Assembly (NCBI GenBank): GCA_903837255.1
Contig: CAILTZ010000846.1
Span: forward strand, 1-15,797
From: an uncultured Pirellula sp.
Lineage (GTDB): Bacteria; Planctomycetota; Planctomycetia; Pirellulales; Pirellulaceae
Direction: 5' to 3'
Length of the DNA: 15,797 nt
The notes under the pieces are model-generated. The model had not been told where the DNA came from and did no database searches. It saw only the letters and a program-made list of their open reading frames with translations. Of the stretch, positions 1 to 7,261 are shown piece after piece (the first letter of the stretch is position 1; each line of letters begins with the position of its first letter). Both the position numbers and the translations under genes were made by a program.

Positions 1-552
1 GCAAATCAGCCGGCGGTCTGGGATCGGAAGGTCTCGCAAGCGATGGATCTATTCGAAGCTTTGGCGAGCGAAAAAGGAATTCAGATGGAACTGATCCAAT
101 GCCAGCCATCGGTGGTTTTGGCCAATCCGGTTCATATGCGTTTTATCATCCAGAACCTGATCGAGAATGCGATCAAGTACACCGAGCCTGGTGGAAAAAT
201 CTGGGTGAGTCTGACGAACAATAATGCCAATGGAACCTGTCGCTTGGAGGTAAAGGACACCGGTATAGGGATTTCGAAAGCCGATCAGCAGAAGATCGGC
301 AATCGGTTCTTTCGCAGCAACACTGGGCGCAATCCCGCGACCACTCCCCGCGGTTCAGGGCTGGGCTTGAGCATCGTGCTCAACATTGTCGAATCCCTCA
401 AAGGGCGCTTTGAGCTGGAGAGTGAGTTAGGGCAGGGGACCAAAATTACGATCGATCTGCCGACGGATCCTGGGAGTGCTACTGCGGTAAATCCCGCGAC
501 CAGCCTGACTTCCCTGGGCAAAAAGCCTTGGGGGGTGAGTCGGGGGATTTGA
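1..552 (+). CDS. Sensor histidine kinase, C-terminal ATPase domain (partial, 5' end outside window)
   Basis: The reading frame is open to the first base, so this is the last 183 residues of a longer protein; the ATG at 43 is internal. The HATPase_c fold is clear, counting from base 1: N box at residues 52-60 (NLIENAIKY), G1 box at 86-91 (DTGIGI), an F-box-like FF at 103-104, and the G2 box GSGLGLSIV at 118-126. These residues bind ATP-Mg and the gamma phosphate moves to a histidine in a DHp domain that must lie upstream of the window. Sensor domain and histidine are therefore not visible and the signal cannot be named. The roughly 35 residues after the last beta strand are Pro/Ser/Thr rich and look disordered. 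No response regulator gene lies within view; the next gene is convergent with a 16-nt gap, so any partner is upstream. The family call is firm; the function is not. Confidence 0.93.
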   Translation, partial: ANQPAVWDRKVSQAMDLFEALASEKGIQMELIQCQPSVVLANPVHMRFIIQNLIENAIKYTEPGGKIWVSLTNNNANGTCRLEVKDTGIGISKADQQKIGNRFFRSNTGRNPATTPRGSGLGLSIVLNIVESLKGRFELESELGQGTKITIDLPTDPGSATAVNPATSLTSLGKKPWGVSRGI

Positions 553-568
553 TCGATCCTACGCTGTT

Positions 569-2176
569 CTAGTGAGACTTTTGCCCTGAGTGAGATTCGT
601 CAGTGGAGGGTTCGTCAGGTTTGCGAAGTGGCATGATTGCGATCAAGGACGCGGAAATCATGCTCGTGGCGGCCAAGAACATCAGCCCGTATTCGTAGCT
701 CCCGAACTTGTCCTTCACGTACCCAATCACGGTGGGTCCTAGGAAACCGCCTAGGTTTCCGATCGAGTTGATCAGCCCTACGCTCCCGGCTGCAGCGGTC
801 GATGTCAAAAAGTAGCTTGGCAAGGACCAGAAGGCAGGCATGTAGGCTTTCATACCTGCAGCACCGATCGTAAAGCAGAGCATCGTTAGCCAAAGGTGCT
901 TTGGAAAAAATGCCGCGCAGAGCAATCCAATCGATCCGCACACCACGGGCAGTACCGAGTGCCAGCGTCTTTCGTGAAAATGATCTGAGGACCAACCGAT
1001 TCCCAATTGACCGATGATCACAAGAACCGATGGGATCATTACCAGCCAAGCAATATGGCTAGGTTGGAACTTGTACCATCCTTTGAGGATGCTAGGCAAA
1101 AAGAATTCGACCCCATAGTTTGCCGTGACGATGCCGAAATAAATGATCGCCAATAGCCAAACGCGTGGGTTGGTTAGCCCCGACAGCAGCGAGTGATGGT
1201 GGGCAGCACCGATCTTTGCGCGGTCCGACGCGAGTTCATTCTCGAGGGCTTCTTTTTCGCTCGGTGTGAGCCACGACGCATCCCGAGGTTTATCTGGCAG
1301 TAGGTACAAAACAGCGATGCCTACGATGACCGCTGGAATACCCCAGAAGATGTAGATCCATTGCCAGCCTTTGAGTCCGAGCAAGTCAGGATGGGTGAGC
1401 GTCACACCGTCGGTCGTCACGACGGTCCTACCGATATTGATAAAGAACTGCGACACATTCGGACCGATCATCATAGCGATCGGAGAGGCAATCAAAAAAT
1501 ACGACATGGCTTTAGCCCGATCTCGGCTCGGAAACCAGTGGGTCATGTAGACGAGCACTCCTGGGAAAAAGCCAGCTTCGGCAACCCCCAGAAGAAAACG
1601 AACCGAATAGAACTGAAAAGCTTCCAGCGAAAGTTCGCCTGCGAAGAAATAGTTACAGACACCGGCAAACCACGAATTTGATCCGTCCTGGGCGGGTGGA
1701 ACGACTAAGCCAACTCGCATCGAGTTCCAAAAATCGACGACCCCTTGGGATACCTTCCAACTACCGATTTGGAATGGGAGAGCGACAAAGGCAGTCAGTG
1801 CGGCCATGATCCCCCAGGTCACCATGATTCGACAAATCCATTTACGGGCACTCCAACGCTCAACGATGATCGATCCGGGGACTTCCAATAAAAAGTATCC
1901 GATAAAAAAAATCCCGGCACCAAAGCCGATGATGGCTTCACTCAGGGCTGGCAGGTCCTCCTGCATGGTCAGTTTGGCGATGCCGACGTTGGTTCGGTCG
2001 ATGTAGGCGATCACGTAACAGAGAAACAAGATCGGGATCAGCCGCAGATAGGCTTTCAGGCGGGCCGAATCCAACGCCGAGCGGCTTGTTGTGTCGGAAT
2101 GAGAATCGGGAAAAGAATACGGGTCTTGAGTGGAAATGATCTCACCTAGGTCGAACCAGAGAGGAAGTTGTAACAC
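569..2176 (-). CDS. MFS transporter, anion:cation symporter (ACS) family
   Basis: A 535-residue inner-membrane secondary transporter. TM1 carries the ACS-type stretch YVIAYIDRTNVGIAK at about 54-68. TM4-5 contain RFLLGVAEAGFFPG at 193-206, followed by WFPSRDRAKA, the usual MFS loop between the first helices and the rest of the N-half. The second half includes GWSSDHFHERRWH and a C-terminal SIGNLGGFLGP helix. Known family members (hexuronate, galactonate, phthalate, 4-hydroxyphenylacetate carriers) couple organic-anion uptake to protons; the substrate here cannot be read from sequence. An extra segment of about 55 residues (133-188) precedes the RFLLGVAEAG helix, where typical members have a short turn. 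The start is uncertain: 2176 is a GTG giving a 40-residue hydrophilic leader, and a TTG at codon 35 would give a more usual N-terminus. It lies 108 nt downstream of the ATP-grasp gene on the same strand and may have its own promoter. Confidence 0.9.
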   Translation of the reverse strand: MLQLPLWFDLGEIISTQDPYSFPDSHSDTTSRSALDSARLKAYLRLIPILFLCYVIAYIDRTNVGIAKLTMQEDLPALSEAIIGFGAGIFFIGYFLLEVPGSIIVERWSARKWICRIMVTWGIMAALTAFVALPFQIGSWKVSQGVVDFWNSMRVGLVVPPAQDGSNSWFAGVCNYFFAGELSLEAFQFYSVRFLLGVAEAGFFPGVLVYMTHWFPSRDRAKAMSYFLIASPIAMMIGPNVSQFFINIGRTVVTTDGVTLTHPDLLGLKGWQWIYIFWGIPAVIVGIAVLYLLPDKPRDASWLTPSEKEALENELASDRAKIGAAHHHSLLSGLTNPRVWLLAIIYFGIVTANYGVEFFLPSILKGWYKFQPSHIAWLVMIPSVLVIIGQLGIGWSSDHFHERRWHSVLPVVCGSIGLLCAAFFPKHLWLTMLCFTIGAAGMKAYMPAFWSLPSYFLTSTAAAGSVGLINSIGNLGGFLGPTVIGYVKDKFGSYEYGLMFLAATSMISASLIAIMPLRKPDEPSTDESHSGQKSH

Positions 2177-2219
2177 CGACGACGTTGTAACACAGAGCGG
2201 TCCGATAAACCGTAAAAAG

Positions 2220-2246
2220 CTTATCTTTCGACTCTTCGATTGTCCA
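2220..2246 (-). promoter_or_regulatory. Possible promoter of the MFS gene
   Basis: Reading the minus strand, TGGACA (2246-2241, five of six to the -35 consensus) is followed after 15 nt by GATAAG (2225-2220, four of six to the -10). The spacer is short. The 108-nt gap between ATP-grasp and MFS genes also has an 8-bp palindrome, AGTATACT, at 2250-2257, just upstream of the -35. Weak evidence by eye only. Confidence 0.22.
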
Positions 2247-2284
2247 AAGAGTATACTAGATGGTGGCCGGTTTGTTTGCTTTTT

Positions 2285-3202
2285 CTAGACGAAGCCATCG
2301 TCGGAGAAAAGCAATTTTTCAAGAATGACTCGGGCAATATCGACATCCAGTGCCTTGGCTGTGGCTTTCCAGCCCGGAACGGCGTTGACCTCGAGGACCA
2401 CGTCTCGGCCTCTGCGGTCCGTCAGCAGATCGACACCGGCCATCCAAGCCCCGACGGCACGGCAAGCCTTGAATGCGATTTGAATCTGTTCGAACGTCGG
2501 TTCAAAGGCTTCAGCCGACCCGCCCCTGGCGACATTCGTTCTCCAGTCCCCATTTCCATTGCGTTGGACACAAAAGATCGCATCTGCGATGACCAGCAAC
2601 CGCAAGTCGTATCCTGGACCTTCTAGAAACTCCTGGCAATAGATCACTGCACGAAGTTGTTCGAGCGTAGTGAAAACTCGCCAGGCCATATCGGCATCGT
2701 TTACCTGCATGATCCCTCGGCCTTCGCCGCCGAAGATCGGTTTGACGACGCACGATCTGCCTAGCAGTTCCCAAGCCTCCATGGCTTGATCGCGCGTTTG
2801 GCAACAAATAGTCCTAGGGATTAAAAGTCCGTCGCGTCGGACGGTCTCTAGGGTCAGCCATTTGTCGATTGCAATCTCCAAGGCTCTTGGGGGATTGATC
2901 ACGCGCAGTCCGTTGGCTTGCGCTACGTGCAAGGCATTCATCCTAAAGACGGTTTGCTCGAGCGAGCCGATGGGCATGGTCCTGACCAGCAGTGCATCGT
3001 GGGCTTGGGGATGTGCCGTTTTATCGCAGGAAGCAGACGATGAGAAAACACTCGATGCTCCACCGTGGTAGGCAACTTGCAGTTCCCCAAAGGCCATGGG
3101 CTCGATCTGCAGAGATTCGGGCCAGTGCCCGAGTTCAGCGGCCCGCTTTAGATCGCGGCAGTACCATCCGTCGCTTGCTCCCAGCCAACCCACTTTTTTC
3201 AT
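2285..3202 (-). CDS. RimK-like ATP-grasp ligase (possible alpha-L-glutamate ligase)
   Basis: A 305-residue cytosolic enzyme of the RimK/glutathione-synthetase branch of ATP-grasp. Family members activate a carboxylate as acyl phosphate and join it to an amine, often adding glutamate. Visible motifs: N-terminal preATP domain to about 110; the glycine-rich ATP loop VVKPIFGGEGRG at 152-163; QEFLEG at 190-195; DLRLLVI at 199-205; WRTNVARGG at 220-228; AGVDLL at 255-260; and the metal-binding VLEVNAVPGW at 269-278, with E271 and N273. The length suits RimK, LysX, MptN/CofF-type ligases. Planctomycetes carry tetrahydromethanopterin-linked C1 genes, and a RimK homologue is part of that set in methylotrophs, so a cofactor glutamylase is one idea; this is inference. 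It begins 10 nt after the sulfatase stop, with a good ribosome binding site, and is the last gene of the tight four-gene run. Substrate unknown. Confidence 0.9.
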   Translation of the reverse strand: MKKVGWLGASDGWYCRDLKRAAELGHWPESLQIEPMAFGELQVAYHGGASSVFSSSASCDKTAHPQAHDALLVRTMPIGSLEQTVFRMNALHVAQANGLRVINPPRALEIAIDKWLTLETVRRDGLLIPRTICCQTRDQAMEAWELLGRSCVVKPIFGGEGRGIMQVNDADMAWRVFTTLEQLRAVIYCQEFLEGPGYDLRLLVIADAIFCVQRNGNGDWRTNVARGGSAEAFEPTFEQIQIAFKACRAVGAWMAGVDLLTDRRGRDVVLEVNAVPGWKATAKALDVDIARVILEKLLFSDDGFV

Positions 3203-3209
3203 CGGCTTG

Positions 3210-3214
3210 CCTTC
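3210..3214 (-). promoter_or_regulatory. Ribosome binding site of the ATP-grasp gene, overlapping the sulfatase stop
   Basis: On the minus strand GAAGG lies 7 nt before the ATG of the ligase gene and shares bases with the TGA stop of the sulfatase gene (3215-3213). This arrangement favours translational coupling and fixes the start at 3202. Confidence 0.6.
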
Positions 3215-4655
3215 ACTCGATCGAGCCGGCGGGGCGGACCCCAGAACCGCGTTGTTTGATGAGCGAGTCTCCCAATTCCTTGCGACCCTGGTCGGCGAGT
3301 TTCAGCAGACGCTCGAGGACCTCTGGTTGGCTGCTGGCAAGGTTCGTGGTTTCACCAAGATCGTTGTCCAGTTGATAAAGTTCGGGTTCAGTGATTTTTC
3401 GCATCAGCGATTTACCGGGCTTGCCAGCCGCACCGGGTTGGTCAGGGACGATGCAATTGACATCGTGTGGCAGCATCAATTTCCAAGGTCCGCTTCGGAT
3501 CGCTTGGAGTTCCCCTTGGCGAAAGTAGTGGTAGAAGACCTCATGGGGGCATTTCGCATCGGGTTTGCAAGTCAGCAGATCGCGGATATCAAGGCCATCG
3601 ATTGGGTGGGATGGAAGTTCGGCACCGACAATGCGTGCGATGGTTGGCAGGACATCGATGGTCATGGCTGTGGCATCTTGCACACTCCCTGCGGGGATGT
3701 GAGAGGGCCACTGAGCGAGCATTGGTACCCGTGTGCCACCTTCGTAGACGGTACCCTTGCCTTCGCGAAGTGGTCCGGCGGTTCCTGCATGATCCCCGTA
3801 GGTGAGCCACGGCCCGTTGTCGCTGGAGAATATGATCAGCGTGTTTTCCTCTAGCCCATTGGTCTTTAGGAAGTTCAAGATTCGACCGACGACGGCATCA
3901 AATTCTTCGAGTACATCGCCGTAGATACCCCCTGCGGATTTGCCTCGAAAGTTCTCTCCGGCAAAGAGCGGCACGTGCGGAAAGGAATGAGCAAAGTACA
4001 AGAAAAACGGCGAATCCTTGGCCTCTTCGAGAAACTCCAGAGCAAAGTTGCTGTATTGCTCGGTCAGGCGAGATTGGTCTTGGGCATCGACATCGCGATC
4101 GATGATTTCGTTATCGCGAATCAAGGGTAGTTCGGGAAACGTGCCGGCTTTGACGACCGGACCATGAGGCCACATGTCGTTGGAATAGGGAAGCCCCAGG
4201 TAGCGATCGAAACCGTGTTGTAGGGGCAAAAACTTTTGGTGATGGCCCAGGTGCCATTTGCCGACGGCACAGGTCTTGTAGCCTTTGGATTGGAGGAGTT
4301 CGGACAGCAGTACTTCGTTTTCGTGGATCCCATTTTTACTCGTCGGGGCAAGCGCCCCATGGATCCCGATACGGTTGGCATAGCAGCCCGTCAGCAGGCT
4401 TGCTCGGGATGCCGAGCAGACAGGTTGCGACGAATGGAAATCGGTGAAGAGAACTCCGTTTTTGGCAATCGAATCGATATTCGGCGTAGCCCAACGCTTT
4501 TGGCCGTAACATCCCAAGTCACCATAGCCAAGATCATCGGCGAAGATCAAAACGATGTTCGGTGGCTTATCGGCGGCATGGACACAGCTCCATGCAGCGA
4601 TCAGGGCAAGGACCCAGGAAAAGGCGAACCCACAACGAGAGGATGCATAGCGCAT
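3213..4655 (-). CDS. Secreted formylglycine-dependent sulfatase (arylsulfatase A type)
   Basis: A 480-residue enzyme predicted to hydrolyse sulfate esters, probably of polysaccharides, outside the cytoplasm. A Sec signal peptide covers residues 1-27 with a likely cut after VHA. The catalytic core is complete: D40-D41 (metal), C80-S-A-S-R84 in the CxAxR motif, where C80 becomes formylglycine, GKWHLG at 132-137 (K133, H135), FPHVPL with H227, SSDNG with D279-N280 (metal), and K300 in REGKGTVYEGG. The C-terminal part holds the usual DLGETTNLA region. Length is normal for the family. A sulfatase-modifying (FGE) enzyme is not encoded in the window and must be elsewhere. It sits 21 nt after a DUF1501 gene and 10 nt before the ATP-grasp gene in a likely operon. 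The sulfated substrate cannot be named. Confidence 0.96.
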   Translation of the reverse strand: MRYASSRCGFAFSWVLALIAAWSCVHAADKPPNIVLIFADDLGYGDLGCYGQKRWATPNIDSIAKNGVLFTDFHSSQPVCSASRASLLTGCYANRIGIHGALAPTSKNGIHENEVLLSELLQSKGYKTCAVGKWHLGHHQKFLPLQHGFDRYLGLPYSNDMWPHGPVVKAGTFPELPLIRDNEIIDRDVDAQDQSRLTEQYSNFALEFLEEAKDSPFFLYFAHSFPHVPLFAGENFRGKSAGGIYGDVLEEFDAVVGRILNFLKTNGLEENTLIIFSSDNGPWLTYGDHAGTAGPLREGKGTVYEGGTRVPMLAQWPSHIPAGSVQDATAMTIDVLPTIARIVGAELPSHPIDGLDIRDLLTCKPDAKCPHEVFYHYFRQGELQAIRSGPWKLMLPHDVNCIVPDQPGAAGKPGKSLMRKITEPELYQLDNDLGETTNLASSQPEVLERLLKLADQGRKELGDSLIKQRGSGVRPAGSIE

Positions 4656-4676
4656 GTTTTTGGTTGCCTTGAAGAT

Positions 4677-6080
4677 TTAGGCCAAGATATCGAACAGGAT
4701 GTTTCCGTGCACATCGGTCAGTCGCATGTCGCGTCCGCTGAAGCGGAACGTGGAGCGGGTGTGGTCTAGGCCCAAGCAGTAGAGCATTGTCGCGTGCAGA
4801 TCGTGCATCTCGACTTTTTTCTCAACGGCTTTGTACCCAAATTCGTCGGTGGCACCGTATACCGTTCCGCCCTTGATCCCACCCCCGGCCATCCAGATAG
4901 AAAAACCGAAGGGGTTGTGATCGCGACCATCGGCTCCTTGGGCAAAGGGTGTGCGTCCAAACTCACCTGACCAGATGATCAGTGTCGAGTCGAGCAGTCC
5001 ACGCTGCTTGAGATCCTCAAGGAGGGCTGCGATCGGTTGATCGACCGCCTTGGCGTTCTGCTCGTGTCCTACTTTGAGATTCGCATGTTGGTCCCATCGG
5101 TCATGTCCGACGTTTGGGCATGTGAGTTGAATAAAGCGCACACCGCGCTCGACGAGTCGACGTGCCATGAGGCACTCGCGAGCGAAGATCTTGGTTGGAT
5201 CAAACTCGTGATCCAGTCCATACATGGCCTGCGTTTGCGCGGTTTCGCCAGAAATATCGCACACCTCGGGGACCGCCGACTGCATCTTGAAGGCTAGCTC
5301 ATAGTTGGCGATGGCCGACTCGATGGCGTCATGCTGACCGTAACGCTCGAGAGTCTGGCGATCGAGCTGGCGGAGCAGATCGAGCTTGTGCTTTTGTATT
5401 TCTGGGGTTGGTTCGATTCGGCGAACGTTCGCCAAGCTGTTTCCGCTGGGTCGCAGCACCGAACCTTGGTAAGTCGCTGGCAGAAATCCGTTACCGAAGC
5501 AATCGAGTCCTCCGGGTGGGATAAGGCCGCCATTGAGAACGATATAACCGGGCAGGTCTTGGCACTCGGATCCCAGACCGTAAGTGACCCAGGCACCCAT
5601 GCTCGGACGTCCTTGTAGACCATGGCCGGTATGTAGGAAATAGTTTGCCGAGGTGTGCTCGGGGAATTTCGACGTCATCGATCGAACCACGGCCAGCTTG
5701 TCGGCATGCTTGGCGATGTTCGGAAACAAGCTGCTGATTTCTATTCCGCTTTGACCGTGCTTGTCGAACGTCCATGGGCTTCCCATGAGCGTCCCGTTGT
5801 TGTTGAACTGGGTCGGTGCTACCTCGAAGAGTTCGCCGGGATTTCGGCCATTGTATTGAGTGAGCAATGGCTTGGGATCGAACGTATCGACCTGCGACGG
5901 CCCCCCATCCATGTAGAGAAAAATAACGCTCTTGGCCTTCGGCGGAAAATGATGCTTGCCTTGGATCATAGCGAGGCCCTGATCCGCACCACGGGTGTGC
6001 TCTTGCGCCATCAATGCGGTGAAGGCTACCGCGCCGAAGCCGTTGGCGGCCTGGGTCAGGAAGGCACGTCGGTTTACCAT
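4677..6080 (-). CDS. Tat-exported DUF1501 protein (sulfatase-associated)
   Basis: A 467-residue DUF1501 protein. I place the start at 6080, because the N-terminus then begins MVNRRAFLTQAANGFG, a twin-arginine leader with a hydrophobic stretch after it; the longer open frame to 6140 would bury this leader. Core motifs are KSVIFLYMDGGPSQVDTFDPK near the start of the mature domain, LIIWSGEFGRTP and GRDHNPFGFSIWMAGGG near the C-terminus, and MHDLHATMLYCLGLDH. DUF1501 proteins resemble the alkaline phosphatase/sulfatase superfamily, but no activity is established. They are strongly expanded in planctomycetes and usually follow a PSCyt1/DUF1549/DUF1553 gene. Here no such partner is present: it follows the AroE-like gene, whose TAA stop overlaps this ATG (ATGGTAA, a 7-nt overlap), and precedes a sulfatase. 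Likely periplasmic; exact function unknown. Confidence 0.92.
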   Translation of the reverse strand: MVNRRAFLTQAANGFGAVAFTALMAQEHTRGADQGLAMIQGKHHFPPKAKSVIFLYMDGGPSQVDTFDPKPLLTQYNGRNPGELFEVAPTQFNNNGTLMGSPWTFDKHGQSGIEISSLFPNIAKHADKLAVVRSMTSKFPEHTSANYFLHTGHGLQGRPSMGAWVTYGLGSECQDLPGYIVLNGGLIPPGGLDCFGNGFLPATYQGSVLRPSGNSLANVRRIEPTPEIQKHKLDLLRQLDRQTLERYGQHDAIESAIANYELAFKMQSAVPEVCDISGETAQTQAMYGLDHEFDPTKIFARECLMARRLVERGVRFIQLTCPNVGHDRWDQHANLKVGHEQNAKAVDQPIAALLEDLKQRGLLDSTLIIWSGEFGRTPFAQGADGRDHNPFGFSIWMAGGGIKGGTVYGATDEFGYKAVEKKVEMHDLHATMLYCLGLDHTRSTFRFSGRDMRLTDVHGNILFDILA

Positions 6081-7027
6081 TGCAAGTATTCTTCCAAAGA
6101 TTCTCGGATCGAATCCAAAGGGGCATCGTACCCAGTCCAAAATTCAAAATTGATCGCAAATTGATGGGTCAAGACCTCTAGTTCGTCGATCCGTTCGATT
6201 TGATGCGACTCGAGTTCTTCGATCCACTGCGAGCGTTCTTTGGTCGGATCAATCCAACCACTCGGGGGTGGGACAAGGATGCCAACAGGCTCCTTAGCCC
6301 AGTGGAGATCCTTGAGCAACCGATGCCGTGACTGGCTGCTGGTAGTTATGATCGCATCGAACTGTTCGATAATCAACGCACGAATCGGTCGATCGATCCA
6401 AACAGGCTCCTGTGGCTTGGTATCCGTATTGGCTGGAGTCTCGCCAATCGACCCGTTTTGGGATGATAGTGCGTGGGGTGATAGATCGGGGGGGGATGGT
6501 TTGGTTTTTCGGATCGTCAAATCCAAAGCGAATACCGAGTAGTCTCCGGGGATCTCGGCCAAGGCCAATTCGAGGGCTTGGACCAATCCCGAACTTCCTA
6601 CCACTGCGATCGATTGGGGAGTGAAGGCCTCGTCGGAGTTCAAGCCCTCCTGGGCCGCCCGCAACGAGATCTTGTGGGTCAGTGAGCGTAGGATAGCCGA
6701 GCTAATCGTCTCGTCTCCGATCCACTGATCCGATTCCCACTTGACGACCTGGACAGCGCCCAACGCTTTGGACTTGGGTGAAAGCGACCCCAGTAACGCT
6801 TGGACACTGGCCTGAAATGGTGGCAGGATAGCAGCCCCGGACATTCCCAAAGCCTGGATTCCGCGGAAGGCTGTTTCGAAGAGCTCCGGGGGGACTTGGG
6901 AGGTGAAGAACCGCCAGTCCAATTCCGCCTCGCGAGCCAGTCTGGTCATGACAAACTGCGTCGGATTGCCCCCGACCGGATTGCCCAAGCAGGCTACCAG
7001 GGGTTGCAGAACGCGATCCAAACTCAT
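6074..7027 (-). CDS. Shikimate-dehydrogenase-like protein lacking catalytic residues
   Basis: A 317-residue protein with the AroE layout: an N-terminal substrate-domain pattern CLGNPVGGNPTQF (13-25), GMSGAAILPPFQAS (61-74), GAVQVV (90-95), a Rossmann loop AVVGSSGLVQALELAL (141-156), and the C-terminal LEVLTHQFAINFEFWTG (283-299), which matches the end of AroE closely and keeps its Gln. By my alignment the residues needed for shikimate binding and catalysis are replaced: the two serines of SxS by N21 and T23, the catalytic Lys by Q72, the Asn of AVNT by Q93, and the Asp of GYNTD by I108. A 40-residue Pro/Ser-rich insert (about 174-213) interrupts the nucleotide domain. It is therefore unlikely to reduce dehydroshikimate. 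It is the first gene of a minus-strand run and overlaps the DUF1501 start by 7 nt. Homology is likely; role unknown. Confidence 0.75.
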   Translation of the reverse strand: MSLDRVLQPLVACLGNPVGGNPTQFVMTRLAREAELDWRFFTSQVPPELFETAFRGIQALGMSGAAILPPFQASVQALLGSLSPKSKALGAVQVVKWESDQWIGDETISSAILRSLTHKISLRAAQEGLNSDEAFTPQSIAVVGSSGLVQALELALAEIPGDYSVFALDLTIRKTKPSPPDLSPHALSSQNGSIGETPANTDTKPQEPVWIDRPIRALIIEQFDAIITTSSQSRHRLLKDLHWAKEPVGILVPPPSGWIDPTKERSQWIEELESHQIERIDELEVLTHQFAINFEFWTGYDAPLDSIRESLEEYLQW

Positions 7028-7083
7028 GTCTAGTTGTCGGTCCTAATCTTCGAGGAAACGGGTCATTCCAAGTCCCAGACGTC

Positions 7084-7099
7084 GGATATCCTAACCGGT
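7084..7099 (+). repeat. Composite site copy 1 (GGATATC, 3 nt, ACCGGT)
   Basis: GGATATCCTAACCGGT consists of two 6-bp palindromes, GATATC and ACCGGT, 3 nt apart. It matches the second copy at 14 of 16 positions and starts exactly 60 bp before it. Both mismatches are in the 3-nt spacer, so the palindromes are fully conserved. Confidence 0.6.
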
Positions 7100-7143
7100 T
7101 TCCTCTGCCAAGTTGCAACATAGCCTCGTTTTTCAAGCATTTT

Positions 7144-7159
7144 GGATATCGAAACCGGT
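7144..7159 (+). repeat. Composite site copy 2 (GGATATC, 3 nt, ACCGGT)
   Basis: GGATATCGAAACCGGT is the second copy in the same orientation. It ends 20 bp before the -35 of the proposed EF-P promoter, so its centre lies near -63 relative to the predicted transcript start, a usual place for an activator site. Regulator unknown. Confidence 0.6.
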
Positions 7160-7179
7160 GATTTGTCGATTTTGGGGGC

Positions 7180-7208
7180 AAGACAACTTAAAAAAGAGTC
7201 CTTAAAAT
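7180..7208 (+). promoter_or_regulatory. Likely sigma70-type promoter of EF-P
   Basis: AAGACA (7180-7185, four of six to the -35) and TAAAAT (7203-7208, five of six to the -10) are 17 nt apart, the ideal spacing. A transcript would start near 7215, about 47 nt before the GTG start of EF-P. Read by eye. Confidence 0.42.
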
Positions 7209-7261
7209 GCCCAGTCCTAGAAGTCTCTCTCTGTCCCCCGCGATTAGAATACGGAAACACT

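Larger units (their letters stand above)
7028..7261. promoter_or_regulatory. Divergent intergenic region between the AroE-like gene and EF-P
   Basis: This 234-bp gap separates two divergent transcription units and should hold promoters for both. It contains the paired composite sites and the EF-P promoter listed separately. For the minus-strand unit only a weak candidate is visible: TTGGAA (7071-7066) and GATTAG (7048-7043) with a 17-nt spacer, which would leave a leader of about 10 nt before the ATG at 7027. Confidence 0.55.

Noticed and set aside
2250..2257. AGTATACT palindrome as an operator
   Set aside because: A single 8-bp palindrome with no second copy is within chance for an AT-rich gap; mentioned only with the promoter candidate.
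6081..6140. Longer start at 6140 for the first DUF1501 protein
   Set aside because: It would bury the twin-arginine leader and increase the overlap with the AroE-like gene; the ATG at 6080 gives a classic coupled overlap.
5491..6159. 222-codon open frame on the minus strand overlapping the first DUF1501 gene
   Set aside because: It is a shifted frame of the DUF1501 gene, rich in Arg, Pro and Gly, and has no recognisable motif.
7142..7261. N-terminal extension of EF-P from a TTG at 7142
   Set aside because: The 40 extra residues match nothing in EF-P, would overlap composite site 2 and the promoter, and the GTG at 7262 gives the standard length with Lys34 in register.
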